In this document: positions 21,637-47,939 of the stretch, one piece after another
Numbering within the stretch: the first letter of the stretch is position 1
Layout of the letters: each line of letters starts with the position of its first letter
NCBI RefSeq assembly: GCF_023856365.1
Contig: NC_064542.1
Coordinates: 6,379,363-6,443,362 of the forward strand
Origin: Brienomyrus brachyistius
Lineage: Eukaryota > Chordata > Actinopteri > Osteoglossiformes > Mormyridae
DNA: 64,000 bases
Direction of reading: 5' to 3'
The notes under the pieces: model-generated
The model's input: the letters and a program-made list of their open reading frames with translations, nothing else
Database searches by the model: none
What the model was told of the DNA's origin: nothing
Program-made: the position numbers and the translations under genes

Positions 21637-24464
21637 ATGTCCGGGGAAGAGGTAAAGGCCATGGGCGTCCGTCAGTTTGGGCGTCTTAAACCCGAAAATA
21701 ATTCGTGGGTAAAGGAGAAGTGCGTTACGCCGAGAAATGACCCAGGAGAAGGAACTGCCGTCCGAAGCCAGGCGAGAGTCTTCAAGCGGCCAGCGAGACG
21801 GTGGCGAAGTGGTACCACCGACACACGTAAGACGGTCATGGCGACGAAGTAACACTATAACAGTGCCGACACACGTAAAAGTTTCTTGGCCCAAAGTATC
21901 ACAGTACCAGTGCCGACACACGTAAGACGGTCACGACCGGAAGTAACACCGTGACAGGGCCGACACATGTAAGACAGTGATGACCGGAAGTAACACCATA
22001 ACAGCACCTACACACATAGGATGGTGATGGTGGCGAAGTAACAACATAACAGCGCCGACACACGTAAGAGGGTCTTGGCCCAAAGTATCACAGTAACAGT
22101 GCCGACACACGTAAGACGGTCACGACCTCAAAGTGACACTAACATCGACATCAGAATCAGAATTACTTTATTAATCCCCGTGGGGAAATTCTCTTACATT
22201 ACAAAAACAAACTTATGATGAAAATAAAAGATTTAGGAAAGATGATCGAAGAGATTTAAATAGAACTATAGAACAATAAAGTAATTAAAATAAAATAAAA
22301 ACAATAAAATAACCAATAATAATAAAACCTATAGCAGTAATTATAATTAACATTGGCATATATTAAACATAATTTGCATAGTACCTGGGTTACTACAACA
22401 AATGTATACACCGTATACATGGTTATTTAAGGTGATTGTGCTTATGTTTGTGTTTTGTGGTTTGAGTCATCAGATATGTGGGTGAAACAGTTTTATTGCG
22501 ACCGGCAGGAATGATTTCCGGTGTCTCTCAGTTCTGCAGCATGGAAATTTTAGCCTGTTCCTGAACGAGCTCCTGTAGCTGCTCAGCATATAGTGTAGCG
22601 GATGTGAAGGAAAGTCCAGTATTGTCCTTATTTTGGACGACGTTCTCCTCTCTAATACCTTATTGAAAGAAAATAAAATCACACGTAAGACGGTCATAGC
22701 CCAAAGTATCACAGTAACAGTGCCGACACACGTAAGACGGTCACAAGTGCAAAGTAACACTGTAACATCATTGACACAGCTTGTTTCAGCCTGTTAGTAT
22801 TGGGCTTTTTTCCAGTTTCAAATATTGCAGTGTGATTCGTTGTAATCAATGTTGGGCTATTTATGAAACAAAAAGGGGTTCAGCATGAATTTCTCATGAA
22901 CCCATCTAGGAATGAGTTAATTGGCAAGGATGAAAATGATTATGATTGTCTCAAGAGAGTCTAGCTGCAGACGCCTATAGAGTGGAGCCCCACCTCCACA
23001 GGAAACACGTGATCTTTAAGGACGTAAAGTGGAGCTCTGGTTAGGGTTAAGGTTAAGGTTAAGGTTGGGGTCTGTTCGCTGTAACACGGAGTTGAGATCA
23101 TGTGTTTCCTGTGGAGTGACGTATTTCTGGTGGAGCTCCACTCTACAGGCGTCTGCAGCTGGACCCTTCTCGGTTGTCTTGGAAATTGCATGCAGCACTC
23201 ATGCAAAAGCAGCGGAGGTAAACTTTAAACTGATTTTTAAACATATGCTAGATAATCTTGAAAAGGAATAATCGTTAAAATTGTAAAACTTGCTAAGTTT
23301 TTTTTTCCTATAACAGAGAAACATGTTTTAGTGAGACTTAAACTCCAGCGCTAGAATATCCGTACCAAATTGAAGGTAAGAAAAAAACCTGACTAGTAAT
23401 GTGTAATTTGTGGCAGGGGGGCAGTTTAGAGCACAACACCTTTTCCAGTTTTTACGCCAGTGGAAAACCAGCACCGTGAAGTATAGTACTTTTTGGTACC
23501 TTCTTAAAGTACCAAAAGTATGGCATCTGCTGCGGTGGAAAAGCACCCTTCAACTGAGTGGTGCATTGGACAGTTTTAGAGCGCTGTACATTTCATATGT
23601 GCTGCACATCCCCTGCTATTCTCTGGGCTTCTTCTGTGTACCAGCTTCTTCTGTTACTTCTGGGTCAAAGCCTACGGGGGTGGGAGACTGCGGAGGATGC
23701 ACAGAGCACATAGGCCCGTTTGAGTCCGGTTGAATGTATACACGCAGGAGTAAATAAACTCTCAAACACTTTATCTAGGTGTCTTAGTCCGACTTCGATT
23801 CAGTACGATTTCAGTTGGACTAACATGTTTACATGAACTTTAAATGTCTGGTTTTAGTCGGACTAAAACAATAATTTGCTTTTCTTAGTCTGCATTTACA
23901 CATACTGACAGAAAACAACATTTTCACCAATAATAATAGTGAACGAACCTCCCAGGACCCAAATAAGCTGTCCTGTGACCAAAACCAGCCTTCCAACTAA
24001 TTGTCAGGGTCAATCAGTATAGTCAGTAATATTTCTGTTTTTGTGATTTTCTTGTAGACAGCAAGTTGGATGGGGATGTTTTTGACTTTCCATCTTTTGA
24101 TAATGAGACGCCTTCCAAGATGGTATGCCTCAATAAATCTTAATTATGTACACAACATTTTAAATAATAAAATTACTATATTATTCTTGTGATTATGGCC
24201 AGAACAGCTGAATCCTAAAAGATACCCTTGCGTTTATTTTATTCTTTTTTATAGTTTTAGTACATATAAAGAATTTCTCTGGTTTGGTGTCTCTGCTGCC
24301 AGTCTGCTGTAGAGCAAGATGTTCTGAGGACCATGTCTAAGATGTTTCTGGAAAACAGGAAGATTAGGAAGAGGCTTTCTCAGTTCCACGTGGACTGCGC
24401 CGAGAGTAACGGGGGGCAGGCTGTCCGCCTGCACCAGCCTGTGAAGACGGGCCCGCTACAGTAA
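21637..24464 (+). CDS. C5orf47: C5orf47-like small protein (three exons, 138 aa)
   Basis: The three exons join with consistent phase: 21637-21826 (190 nt, donor CACAC|GTAAGA), 24058-24122 (65 nt, donor ATG|GTATGC) and 24303-24464 (162 nt, stop TAA). The product starts MSGEEVKAMGVRQFGRLKP and has a basic middle (VFKRPARRWRSG). It then has an acidic, aromatic motif DGDVFDFPSFDNE, and ends with a helix-like MSKMFLENRKIRKRLSQF. No known enzyme domain is visible. It lies between CPEB4 and NSG2 on the same strand, where human has C5orf47, and the FDFPS plus short charged C-terminal helix pattern fits my memory of that protein. Function is unknown. The name rests mainly on position. Exon 1 and its donor overlap the start of a minisatellite. 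Confidence 0.6.
21801..22770 (+). repeat. 47-48-bp minisatellite containing a splice-donor motif, split by a LINE
   Basis: The unit is roughly GCCGACACACGTAAGACGGTCA plus AAGTAACAC-ATAACAG. The GT of the ACACGTAAG core falls at 21827, 21875, 21922, 21969, 22064 and 22111 (with a mutated copy at 22016), then 22685 and 22732 after an insertion. Spacing is 47 or 48 bp. The first unit overlaps the last codons and donor of the C5orf47-like exon 1. A decayed unit follows at about 22740-22780. Confidence 0.92.
22150..22680 (-). mobile_element. 5'-truncated LINE fragment (L2/CR1-like) inside the minisatellite
   Basis: The minus strand encodes LERRTSSKIRTILDFPSHPLH followed by NRLKFPCCRTERHRKSFLPVAIKLF, the C-terminal end of a fish LINE ORF2. 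It then runs through an AT-rich 3' UTR to GAATTTCCCCACGGGGATTAATAAAG and an (ATTCTG)n tail at 22168-22152. Only the last ~530 bp are present. It interrupts one minisatellite unit. Confidence 0.75.
22960..23163. mobile_element. Palindromic miniature element with GGTTAA-repeat centre
   Basis: The arms TCTAGCTGCAGACGCCTATAG (22960-22980) and its near-perfect inverted copy (23143-23163) extend inward through AGTGGAGC-CCACC. A second block, TCCACAGGAAACAC-TGATC, pairs with 23097-23118. The centre at 23039-23068 holds GGTTAGGGTTAAGGTTAAGG repeats. The element is 204 bp long. It has no coding capacity and I could not name its family. Confidence 0.65.
23420..23560. repeat. Possible short DNA-element remnant (GTGGAAAA...TACCAAAAAGT type)
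   Basis: The strings CCAGTGGAAAACCAGCACC, TACTTTTTGGTACC, AAAGTACCAAAAGTA and GCGGTGGAAAAGCACC form an imperfect palindrome. This is a pattern common in fish miniature inverted-repeat elements. A related-looking block may lie at 34690-34820. Family is not assigned. Confidence 0.4.
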
Positions 24465-24860
24465 ACGCCACTCAGCCACCTAAATCTGCTCGCCACGCAG
24501 GCCAGAGCAGAAAGGTGCTGCCAGATTGGGATGTTTAATGGTTGTTAATTTATTGTTCGGGCCTTACAAAGCAAATCCATTTTTCAGTGATTTGTTGGTG
24601 CCAGTGTGTAGAGTTGGCGCTGCTGTTCCCCCAACACTGTTCGGGTTGTTATGGTTTTGTGGAGAATACCCCCTCCGTTTGAGAATACACTTGTTTACTA
24701 TAGGAATACACAGAAATGCCTCTTCTTCAGTGGAATGTAGCACCCTGATCTGTGGTTATCCATGGGACAGGTAAAGGGCACAGCCTCAAAGACCCAGCTC
24801 CTATAAGTTGTATCCTTAATTTTCTCAAATTTCGAATAAAGTTTGATCATTTCAAAAGAC
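24465..24860 (+). other. C5orf47: 3' UTR of the C5orf47-like gene
   Basis: This is non-coding sequence after the TAA, ending near AATAAA at 24835-24840. A second AATAAA at 25351-25356 could serve a longer form. Confidence 0.5.
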
Positions 24861-26300
24861 TAAGGATCCATTAAAACCTTGCTACCAGTACAGATGTGAT
24901 AATTTTATGTGTAACCTTTGGGAAGAGCGGTTGTCTTTTATCAGCCCCAAAGATGTGCTGTAAAAAGGCCCTGTGGTGCCTCAGTCTTCACTGTTACTTA
25001 GCAAGGTATCATAATATGTAAAAGATGTCATTTTTAGTCCATACTGTGCATTTAATTGATGGCTGAATGCTGAGCTGCAGTGACAGTCCTCGGAACACGT
25101 CGGCCTCATGGAATCATTACTTTTTCCTTTACTAGTTTGCCACTTTTTCCTCATTGTAAAATAAGGGATTCAAAATTTAACGCTACATTTTATAGTCACG
25201 CTTTCTGTTCTGGGTGACACGTGTATCCTGATGTTTCACGTTTTTTTTTTTACGAAATGGTATGTAAAATATTTGCATATATTTGATTTCATTTTCATTT
25301 CATGTTGAAAATTTTCATGTTGTAAGTCCCTATTTTATGCTGGTATTGGGAATAAAGTTAAGAAGTAATAAATTATAGAAAATGAATTTTGCTTGTAGCG
25401 TCTTTGAAAAATGCATTTGAAACCCACAGCACAATTTTGTGGACAAATCGTCCGCACACTGTTGTGAACTGGTGACTTATAAGGCTTGGCATGGTCCATG
25501 TACAAGCAACGATACTTTCCGTCGGCAGATGGCGACCCTGACACAAACTGTGCACTGGCCATAGATCTAGTATTAAGGTAAGCGCACGTCCATCCATCCA
25601 TCTTCCAAACCGCTTATCCTACTGGGTCGCGGGGGGTCCGGAGCCTATCCCGGAAGCAATGGGCACGAGGCAGGGAACAACCCAGGATGGGGGGCCAGCC
25701 CATCGCAGGGCACACTCACACGCACACCTCCGGGCAATTTAGCAACTCCAATTAGCCTCAGCATGTTTTGGAGTGTGGGGGGAAACCGGAGTACCCGGAG
25801 GAAACCCCACGACCACATGCAAACTCCGCACACAAAACTCCGCACACATGTGACCCAGACTCGAAGACTCGAACCCAGGTCCCAGAGGTGTGAGTGCTAA
25901 CTACTGCACCACCATGCTGCCCCCGTAAGCGCATGTCGCACCTGTAATATAAGTAATGAATGAAACTCCACATTGACTTGCGAAAAACACCGAAAAAGTT
26001 CGCTAGGGTGTATATCCTAACCTTCAACTGTTGCAGCAACATTTCTGAGACTATCATTATTTTACTGAAATTTTATTTAGATTACAGGTGCATTGTAACA
26101 TATATCGTATTAGTATTCCTATGAACTTATGAAATGTACTTCTGTTTTTACTCTGTAACAGTCATGTTCTGAAAAGCTGTTTCAATCCTATGCATAAATA
26201 CGACTTCCGCGTATCTTGTAATAAAACATTTTTTGAAGATTGTAATCAGCCGCGACTAAGAGATGAAACAAAATAGAGATTTTCTGTAAATCGCCCCTAG
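24861..26300. other. Intergenic region between the C5orf47-like gene and NSG2
   Basis: The only recognised item is the SINE at 25590-25924. The rest is AT-rich sequence without genes. A GC-rich rise begins near 26290, at the NSG2 promoter. Confidence 0.65.
25590..25924 (-). mobile_element. tRNA-headed SINE-like element (copy A) with target-site duplication
   Basis: Read on the minus strand it starts GGGGCAGCATGGTGGTGCAGT, has a pol III A-box-like AGTTAGCACT and a B-box-like GGGTTCGAGTCT, and ends in a (GGAT)n tail. The flanks GTAAGCGCACGT (25578-25589) and GTAAGCGCATGT (25925-25936) match at 11 of 12 bases and form the target-site duplication. A second copy lies at 50836-51189. Confidence 0.8.
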
Positions 26301-26519
26301 TGGCGCAAGACTGCGAGGTGGCGGCTTGAGTGGCGGTGTTTGTTCCTGCAGCGCCCGGCTGCCAGGCTCCAGCCTCCCTCCCTCTCTTCCTCCCTCCCTC
26401 ATCAGCACCACGGTCGCTGTCCGATCTGCTCCTCTGCCCTGCCGCATCTAGCCTGTCCGCTCCGCCGCTGCTCCTATTGCACACAATACACGAATTTACA
26501 GCACAGCGGCTTCACCTCG
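26300..26519 (+). promoter_or_regulatory. NSG2: NSG2 promoter and non-coding first exon
   Basis: A GC-rich, pyrimidine-rich block is followed by the strong donor CACCTCG|GTGAGT (exon end 26519). An acceptor at 26997 joins it to the start-codon exon. The 5' edge of the exon is not visible in the sequence. ATCAGCACCACGG at 26401-26413 matches the left half of the REST/NRSF (RE1) motif. Confidence 0.55.
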
Positions 26520-26675
26520 GTGAGTTCGATCTCAGTCTGTTTGCATTTTCCATCCGAAGAAATATGCAATGTGTTCCTGTGTTTTAACCGGGGAACGTGC
26601 AGCGTGAAGTAGTCGTGTGCATTTATTTTCTGGCATGTCAGGTACATTTTTTTAACTTTGCGTAACTTGATAAGT

Positions 26676-26756
26676 ATTATTTATTATTATTATTGTTCTT
26701 ATTGTTATTATTATCATTACTATCATCATTTTTGTTGTTGTCGTTGTTGTTGTTAT
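26676..26756. repeat. Imperfect ATT/GTT trinucleotide repeat
   Basis: TTATTATTATT passes into ATCATTACTATCATCAT and GTTGTTGTCGTTGTTGTT. It lies in NSG2 intron 1. The rest of that intron (26520-26997) shows nothing else. Confidence 0.9.
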
Positions 26757-26950
26757 GTTCGTGAAATAATAAGTGGTATGATTTCGGCCAAGGCCTCGTT
26801 GAAGAACAGCCTACTAAACTGAAAGTTGGGAGCAACATGGTCTGTAAAAAGACTAGAAGCAAACGCCCACGCCAGCTGGCATTTGACTAACAGGAAACAC
26901 GTTATTTAATTTTCACTTGTGTTTTGATGCACTTGTTTGGCGATTTGTAA

Positions 26951-42066
<15,116 letters not shown>

Positions 42067-43260
42067 GCGCCCCCCCCGGAGGCCATCTTTTTAAAGGAGA
42101 ACGAAAAGATATATGAGGTGTCTCAGTCCATAAATCCTGATGGGGAACTGTGGGCCAGTCTGTGTTCCTCACACCTTGTCCAAACCCCTCCATATCTCTC
42201 TCTCCCTCTTGTCATTGATGTTTTCTATTCCGTAATGAACAACGAAGCCTTTGTAAATAGGCATGATGTTATGGCCCCAAACATTTTATTCATTTCTTTC
42301 CGTCATCTGTCTGCCATAACTGAGATGTGGTGTTTCCTACCGATTACTGGCATGCACTCCTGAAATCATCGTAAGACGGAAGCTGTCCATTTTAGCCCTT
42401 TTTATTATGATGGTGTGCGTAGTCTTTAATTGCTGTGAATGAATATTCAGTTGAAAGAGAACAACCCACGCTGAGACCCTGTTACATTTGTGTAAATTAG
42501 CTGTCAAGGTGGTTATAATGTACGTTATTCTTAAGTAATATAAATGGTATATATTACATTCCTTTTGAACGATTAAGATTACGACTTCTGCCAATAAGTC
42601 AGTAAATACTTCTCTTTTGGCAGGGCCCAAACAGCTAAAGATTCTGGAAAAGGATTTTCCTTGAAGTACCTTTATTTATGTAATTAATAGCAAGTCATCA
42701 TTTCATGTATGGCCACATAATTCAGTTTTAATGCCTGTACAACATTTTGGTTATAAAATGGAATGTTGATACAAAAGCAAGGTCAATATTCAAAGTGTTT
42801 TATACAGTAACTATTACACAACACAGTTTATACATAAAATATTTCACAAGAATGGATGTCCCTAATAGTTTATCGTGTAAAATCAAACAGCGATGACAGT
42901 CTTCTGTATGTCCTTTGAGTTGCTGACAGATTGTGATGCTTGTCCCCTTGGAGCCAGTTCTCAGAGTCGCGAGTGTCTTTGAACTCCCACTCAGCAAAAT
43001 GGGATGTTTATACTTCCTGAACAGTGGCCTTCAAAGGCAAAGCTCTTACTTAGTCTGACTTTTTAATAAAAAAGAAATAAACATGTTGCAATTGCATCCT
43101 GTTTCAATCCAAAATAAATCAGAACTTTGCTTCTTGCCGTTGACGTCTGTTACAAAGAGGCAAAAAACAGTATGTAGTTTAGATAAATATCAAAGTGTGG
43201 TGTACTTTCATTGTATTTCGTTTATTTCTCGGAGAAATAAACAGAACATGCTGTGTCCAA
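42067..43260 (+). other. NSG2: NSG2 3' UTR
   Basis: Non-coding sequence after the stop codon. AATAAA hexamers occur at 43065-43070, 43076-43081 and 43236-43241. The end is placed near 43260 on the last of these, which is an inference. Confidence 0.55.
43236..43241 (+). terminator. NSG2: Candidate NSG2 poly(A) signal
   Basis: AATAAA in GGAGAAATAAACAG, about 1.17 kb after the stop codon. Two earlier hexamers at 43065 and 43076 are alternatives. Confidence 0.4.
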
Positions 43261-43740
43261 CATCACTCTGCTCACTTGAGTTGTAATTTTCCAATCATAT
43301 CCTGAACATGCTGGGTGTTTTTTTCTTGGGGGTGGGGTGAGGGGTACCCTGTTATTAGGTTTATATGATTAGCTGTCTCTAAATTGCCTGTAGTGTATGA
43401 CTGTGCATGTGCCTGCACAGTCTCACCTATTATCAAACACCAGGAATAGCCATTGTTTGGCCACCCTGTGATCTTCATCTCACCGTGTGCGTTATGTAAA
43501 CAGCTAGGGAAGAAAACAAAGTTATGTGTATTACATAAAAATATGGCCCACAAACCTGACCAAGACGAGCCATTGGACAATGGATGATTGATTGTTGGAA
43601 GGATATAACATTCTACAATATATTGGCAAAGAAACGTAATTTCAATGTGTTTTTCATATTTTAATTTATGTCCATTTTAATTTGAACAAAACATAGTTAA
43701 AAAGTCTTTGGGGGTGATAGAGATGTTTCATGCCGAACCA

Positions 43741-43806
43741 GCAGGTGGAGTTCTGGTCTAAGGCTGTAGACTTTTAATCCAAAGGGTGTTGGGTTTGAAT
43801 CCCCGT
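43741..43806 (+). repeat. tRNA-like pol III unit (tRNA pseudogene or SINE head)
   Basis: TGGTCTAAGGC fits the pol III A box at 10 of 11 positions and GGTTTGAATCC fits the B box. Between them GACTTTTAATCC resembles an anticodon arm. The layout is closest to Ser/Leu tRNAs without the long variable arm. The acceptor stem does not pair, so it is not a working tRNA. Confidence 0.45.
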
Positions 43807-46469
43807 TTTATATTATGGTGCCTTTCCATGCTGCATTTCCACCGTTGTACATACTTTGTATGAAATGTTAAATTGGTCTGCGTGTTTCTTTCCATAAAAC
43901 TTTCCATGATCCCTTTAGGTGAAGAAATTGAACGAAGCCCAGAAATATTTGGGTCTTGGCACTAATTTAGTGTGTCATCAGGTGTCATTCTGAGATGGGA
44001 TCATCCTGGCAGACTCTGGAAAGATGAGGTGTGTTCCACACACCAGGGAAATAATGGAAGGGGTCCCTCGATGCTGGTGACATCAGCATCTATAGGGGCG
44101 TCATGCTGCCCTGCCAGCCCTCTCACCCAGCCTCTTTCGAGGGACCAAAACATTAGCATGCAGGTGGGAAAAGCCTTTACCACAGCCAAAGATTCATCCA
44201 TTCAAAGCCGCCAACCCAGAGGTACGTAGTGTTGTGAGATGGAGATCAACGAGAGGCAAAAAAAAGGTTATTCTTGTACTTTGACAATAAAAACTGCAAC
44301 AATCAATAGTTACTCCTACTGTTAACAGTTACTTTCAATTACTGTTACTATCCAACAACCACCAGAAAAACTGTAGAGAGAACAGGAAAGACCTCTATTA
44401 CTATCATAGAGCATTATTATATTTACAGTACATTAATCAGGCAGATTTACAGGCTTAAAGTTACTGGGTTTGCAATATGTTATGGACCATTTTGACCAGT
44501 CAGCAGCTCCTATTAACAAACATTAAGTGCATAAGATATAAAGGGATCTGATGTGTCGACCTTCACTGCCGTAACACCCAATGCAGAGGTATCCAGACAG
44601 CCTGACACAGGAGCTTAAAGACTTGAGACGCTGTCCTCTCTTCCCTCTGACACATGGCCCTTGAAATGCACATTTATTAAATGCATTAATGACCAGTGCA
44701 TTGATTAAGCACCAAAAACCATGCTGCAGCTGTTAGGGAGACCAGGTGGATTTAAGGGATCTCTCTGCCTGCCAGACAAAGGGACCCGTCGACGCCTCGT
44801 TTAAGGCCACTGTTTGTTTGAGCGGAGTACTTGCGGGCCCCCACCCCGGGAGATGTACGGAGGCTCTCAGGAATTCAGGCATGGCCTACTTTCTCTGCAC
44901 CAATTACAGCTCCTGGTCGCCCTGCTGTTAATCTTTGCTCGCATGCCAGGGGACACAAATTCAATTCAGTGTATGCAATATTTACAGAATGAAAAAAAGG
45001 CTGAATTATTTAGAAAACGTTTCTGGCCTCTGCATACAAAGATCTGCCTGGGCTACTTGATCTGATTGAGATGAATAACACAACCATGGGACCGGTGAAA
45101 GAAAAATATAGCTTTGTGTGTTTCTTTTCTGTGTTGGCCAAGGCATTTGCCCAATCCAGTTAAATCAGGAGAAGCTATTTTTAATAGGATTTTTTAAAGC
45201 ATTCCTGAGCTTTAAGAATGAATTTGGTTCAAAGGTGCTTGCTTGTGCATATATATTTACAGAGACGCAGGCGTGATTCCCCGGGGGTGATGAACGCTCA
45301 TCGCCTCTCCAAGCACAGCAGCTAGTTTAGCTACGGACCCCCCCCTAGCCCCTCTGTCTTGGCTGTTTTCCTTGGCCTATTTCACAGTGAAATCTGAGCG
45401 ACACCACACTTATCAACAGGACGCGTTAGGCATCATGCTGCAACACGGCCACCAATCTTACTGAGAAGATCACCTGATAGCTAGCTACGTGCTAAAACAA
45501 ACAAACAAACAAATAAATAAATATACAACAGAAAAACCTGATATAGATATATGCATTTGTAACAGACCATTGTTTGCCTCCTGGGTATCTTGGTCCTACA
45601 GGAAAATTTTATGGTTTTTATCAGACAGAACAAATTGTGAACTACAGCCAGGCTAGGTCCTGCAGTGCTGTACCTGGATGAACCACAGGAAAATCGATGG
45701 TTAAAACTACAAAAATTAAGACTTTAATTGGGTTTAATAATAAACCGAAAAGTAAACAGTAATTTTAAAGTGAGCCCATGTGTTCCGACCAGCTAGGGGA
45801 ACAGCTGCAAATGGCAGTAAACACCTGTCACATTTCCATTACAACACATCCCACGGGTTTTCAGAATATAACTGTATTCAATTAAACTGATTATTGTTTT
45901 TTTGCTTTGTTTAATTTCCCTGCTTTCCACTCAACAATGATTTTCCCACATGAATGATATCAGGCCGCTTAAATTACAGGCTCATTAATACTCAGAACCA
46001 CCTTATCATCTGACCATATGAAGGTCCACCCACAGGTAATGTTTACCCCTCGTCACGGTCCAAAACTATATCCGCAGGACTTTTTGAAAACCCAGGGGCG
46101 GCACTGCAATTAATCTTGTATGCCACACAGGTATGATTCAGTGTTCAGGCTCTAATCCTGTTTATTCACAAATGAAAAGTCAGCTAGAGAGTTCCGCTTC
46201 TGCATTCGCATCTCCTGTGTTTCAGCCTCAGAAGCACATGCTGGCTAATTCAGGCGAAAGGGAGCGGGACCGTGTGCATGACAATGTGGAGGCACCCGGC
46301 CAGCCGGCACGACTGCAACGAAAGGCTCCTCACATTCAGACGGGCTCTGACAGACGGAGACCTCGCCTGTCCAGTTTAATCAAATCAACTGCATTAATAA
46401 TTCAACCCAACATTGAAGACAGAAAAGTAGGTGAAAACGCAACATCAGGAGCCCAGATTAAAGTTTAAT

Positions 46470-46650
46470 GTAAAATGGAGACAGACGGACAGATGGCCAA
46501 CAGACAGACAAACAGACAGATTTCATTGATCCCAAAGGAAATTTAGGATTATTACCTGAAATATAATTATACGATATATTGTGTCCTAAGGCACCTGGGA
46601 CAGGCTCCAGACCCAAGCCTGATCCAGGATCAGCATCTGGAAGATGCACG
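46470..46650 (-). repeat. Minus-strand LINE/SINE tail pair
   Basis: (GACAGA)n leads into TTTCATTGATCCCAAAGGAAATT, the complement of the LINE-type tail seen at 30846. It is followed by CACCTGGGACAGGCTCCAG and GCATCTGGAAGATG, which match the 3' body of the tRNA-headed SINE group. Two decayed insertions lie side by side. Confidence 0.55.
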
Positions 46651-47939
46651 AATGGAAGGATCTCTGCAATCTGTCGGACCAAATGAGAAAACACATTGGA
46701 GAGAAAAACACACGTTCACAAGTTCATATGCAAACGATGCTGATGTCAGCTGACACCAAGCATAACTAAATGGTCAATAGTTTGGCAGCTATAAAATGAG
46801 CAGAGACGTCGGCCTGTTATTCCGCTGCAGTGTGAAGGACGATAAGGGCGGAGGAGGATATGCTGCGTCTCGGCTGATGGAGATGCTGCACCCCTTTGCA
46901 TCCCGTTCCAGAAGAATTGGAAATTTCTGAATTTCTGAAATGCAGACTTCATTTCTATACCTGTTATATAGCGATAGTAAAGGGAAAATCGCTTATTTGT
47001 GTTGGTATGGAGACAGTATTGAGCTAATTTATGAGTGTAACCTGTTCTGGAATTGGTGACAGAAACACAGAGGAGAGAGTCACACATGTTGGAGGAAGGG
47101 GGACCCTCAGGCCTCTATGACTGGCTGTAACGGGCCACTATGACAGCCCTGAGGCACAAACAGTGAAATGGTGAGACCTTTCTCACAAGCCAGGTAAGTC
47201 ACCGGAGTCTAATTTTAAATCCTGTTTCCATGTCCCTCTTCTGCGTACTTTTCCAATTAAAGCCAAAGGTGATGAAGCAGAGTCACTCTGCCTCTCTGCG
47301 AAGCGTCACGCCCTCAGGGTCCCTAACACTCGTGTAATTCACTCAGCACAGGCAGGTACGTCTGGATTAAACGATCACGCAGTCCCTCACACCGTGTCCC
47401 CATAAACCCAGCCGAGGCGTCTCACTCGCGTCTAAAAAGCGGAGACGTGAGCCGAAGGTCGCAAACGGCGATTGTAATTCACAGGGCTGCCATGCTAAGA
47501 TAAAATTCTTATCGATGCATCTTTTTTTTCTACCCAGGATGTCTTTTATCCTCACTGTGTGACTACTTGGAACTTTCAAAGGAAAGTATCTGTAATGGGG
47601 CCATGATGAATTTACTTCCAGTATCTTTTATTGATAAAACAAAAGGAAGAGACATGGCAAGTCACCTGGAAGGTTACACTGGCTTGCAGGATAAGTGTGC
47701 CTGTAGCCACATATACTTGCAGTAAACGAACGCTTTCATACAAAAATAATGCTTGTGAACTTCAGTATATTCTGAATCACTAATATAAAAAATATGACTT
47801 CTAACCAGCATCTTACTGTTGTGTGCAATGGGCAATAAATGACTAAAGAAACCAAAAACATTTCGTTGTACCAAAATCACAAACAGCTTTCATACAAAAA
47901 TACAGAATTCTGTACCAGCAGATCTTATACAAAAGTAAT

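Noticed and set aside
21801..22770. Regular 47-48-bp repeats that could look like a CRISPR array
   Set aside because: Units are joined head to tail with no unique spacers, and the genome is eukaryotic. It is a minisatellite.
46133..46468. 111-codon + frame MIQCSGSNPVYSQ...
   Set aside because: No recognisable family or splice signals. It runs into a repeat tail and was treated as chance.
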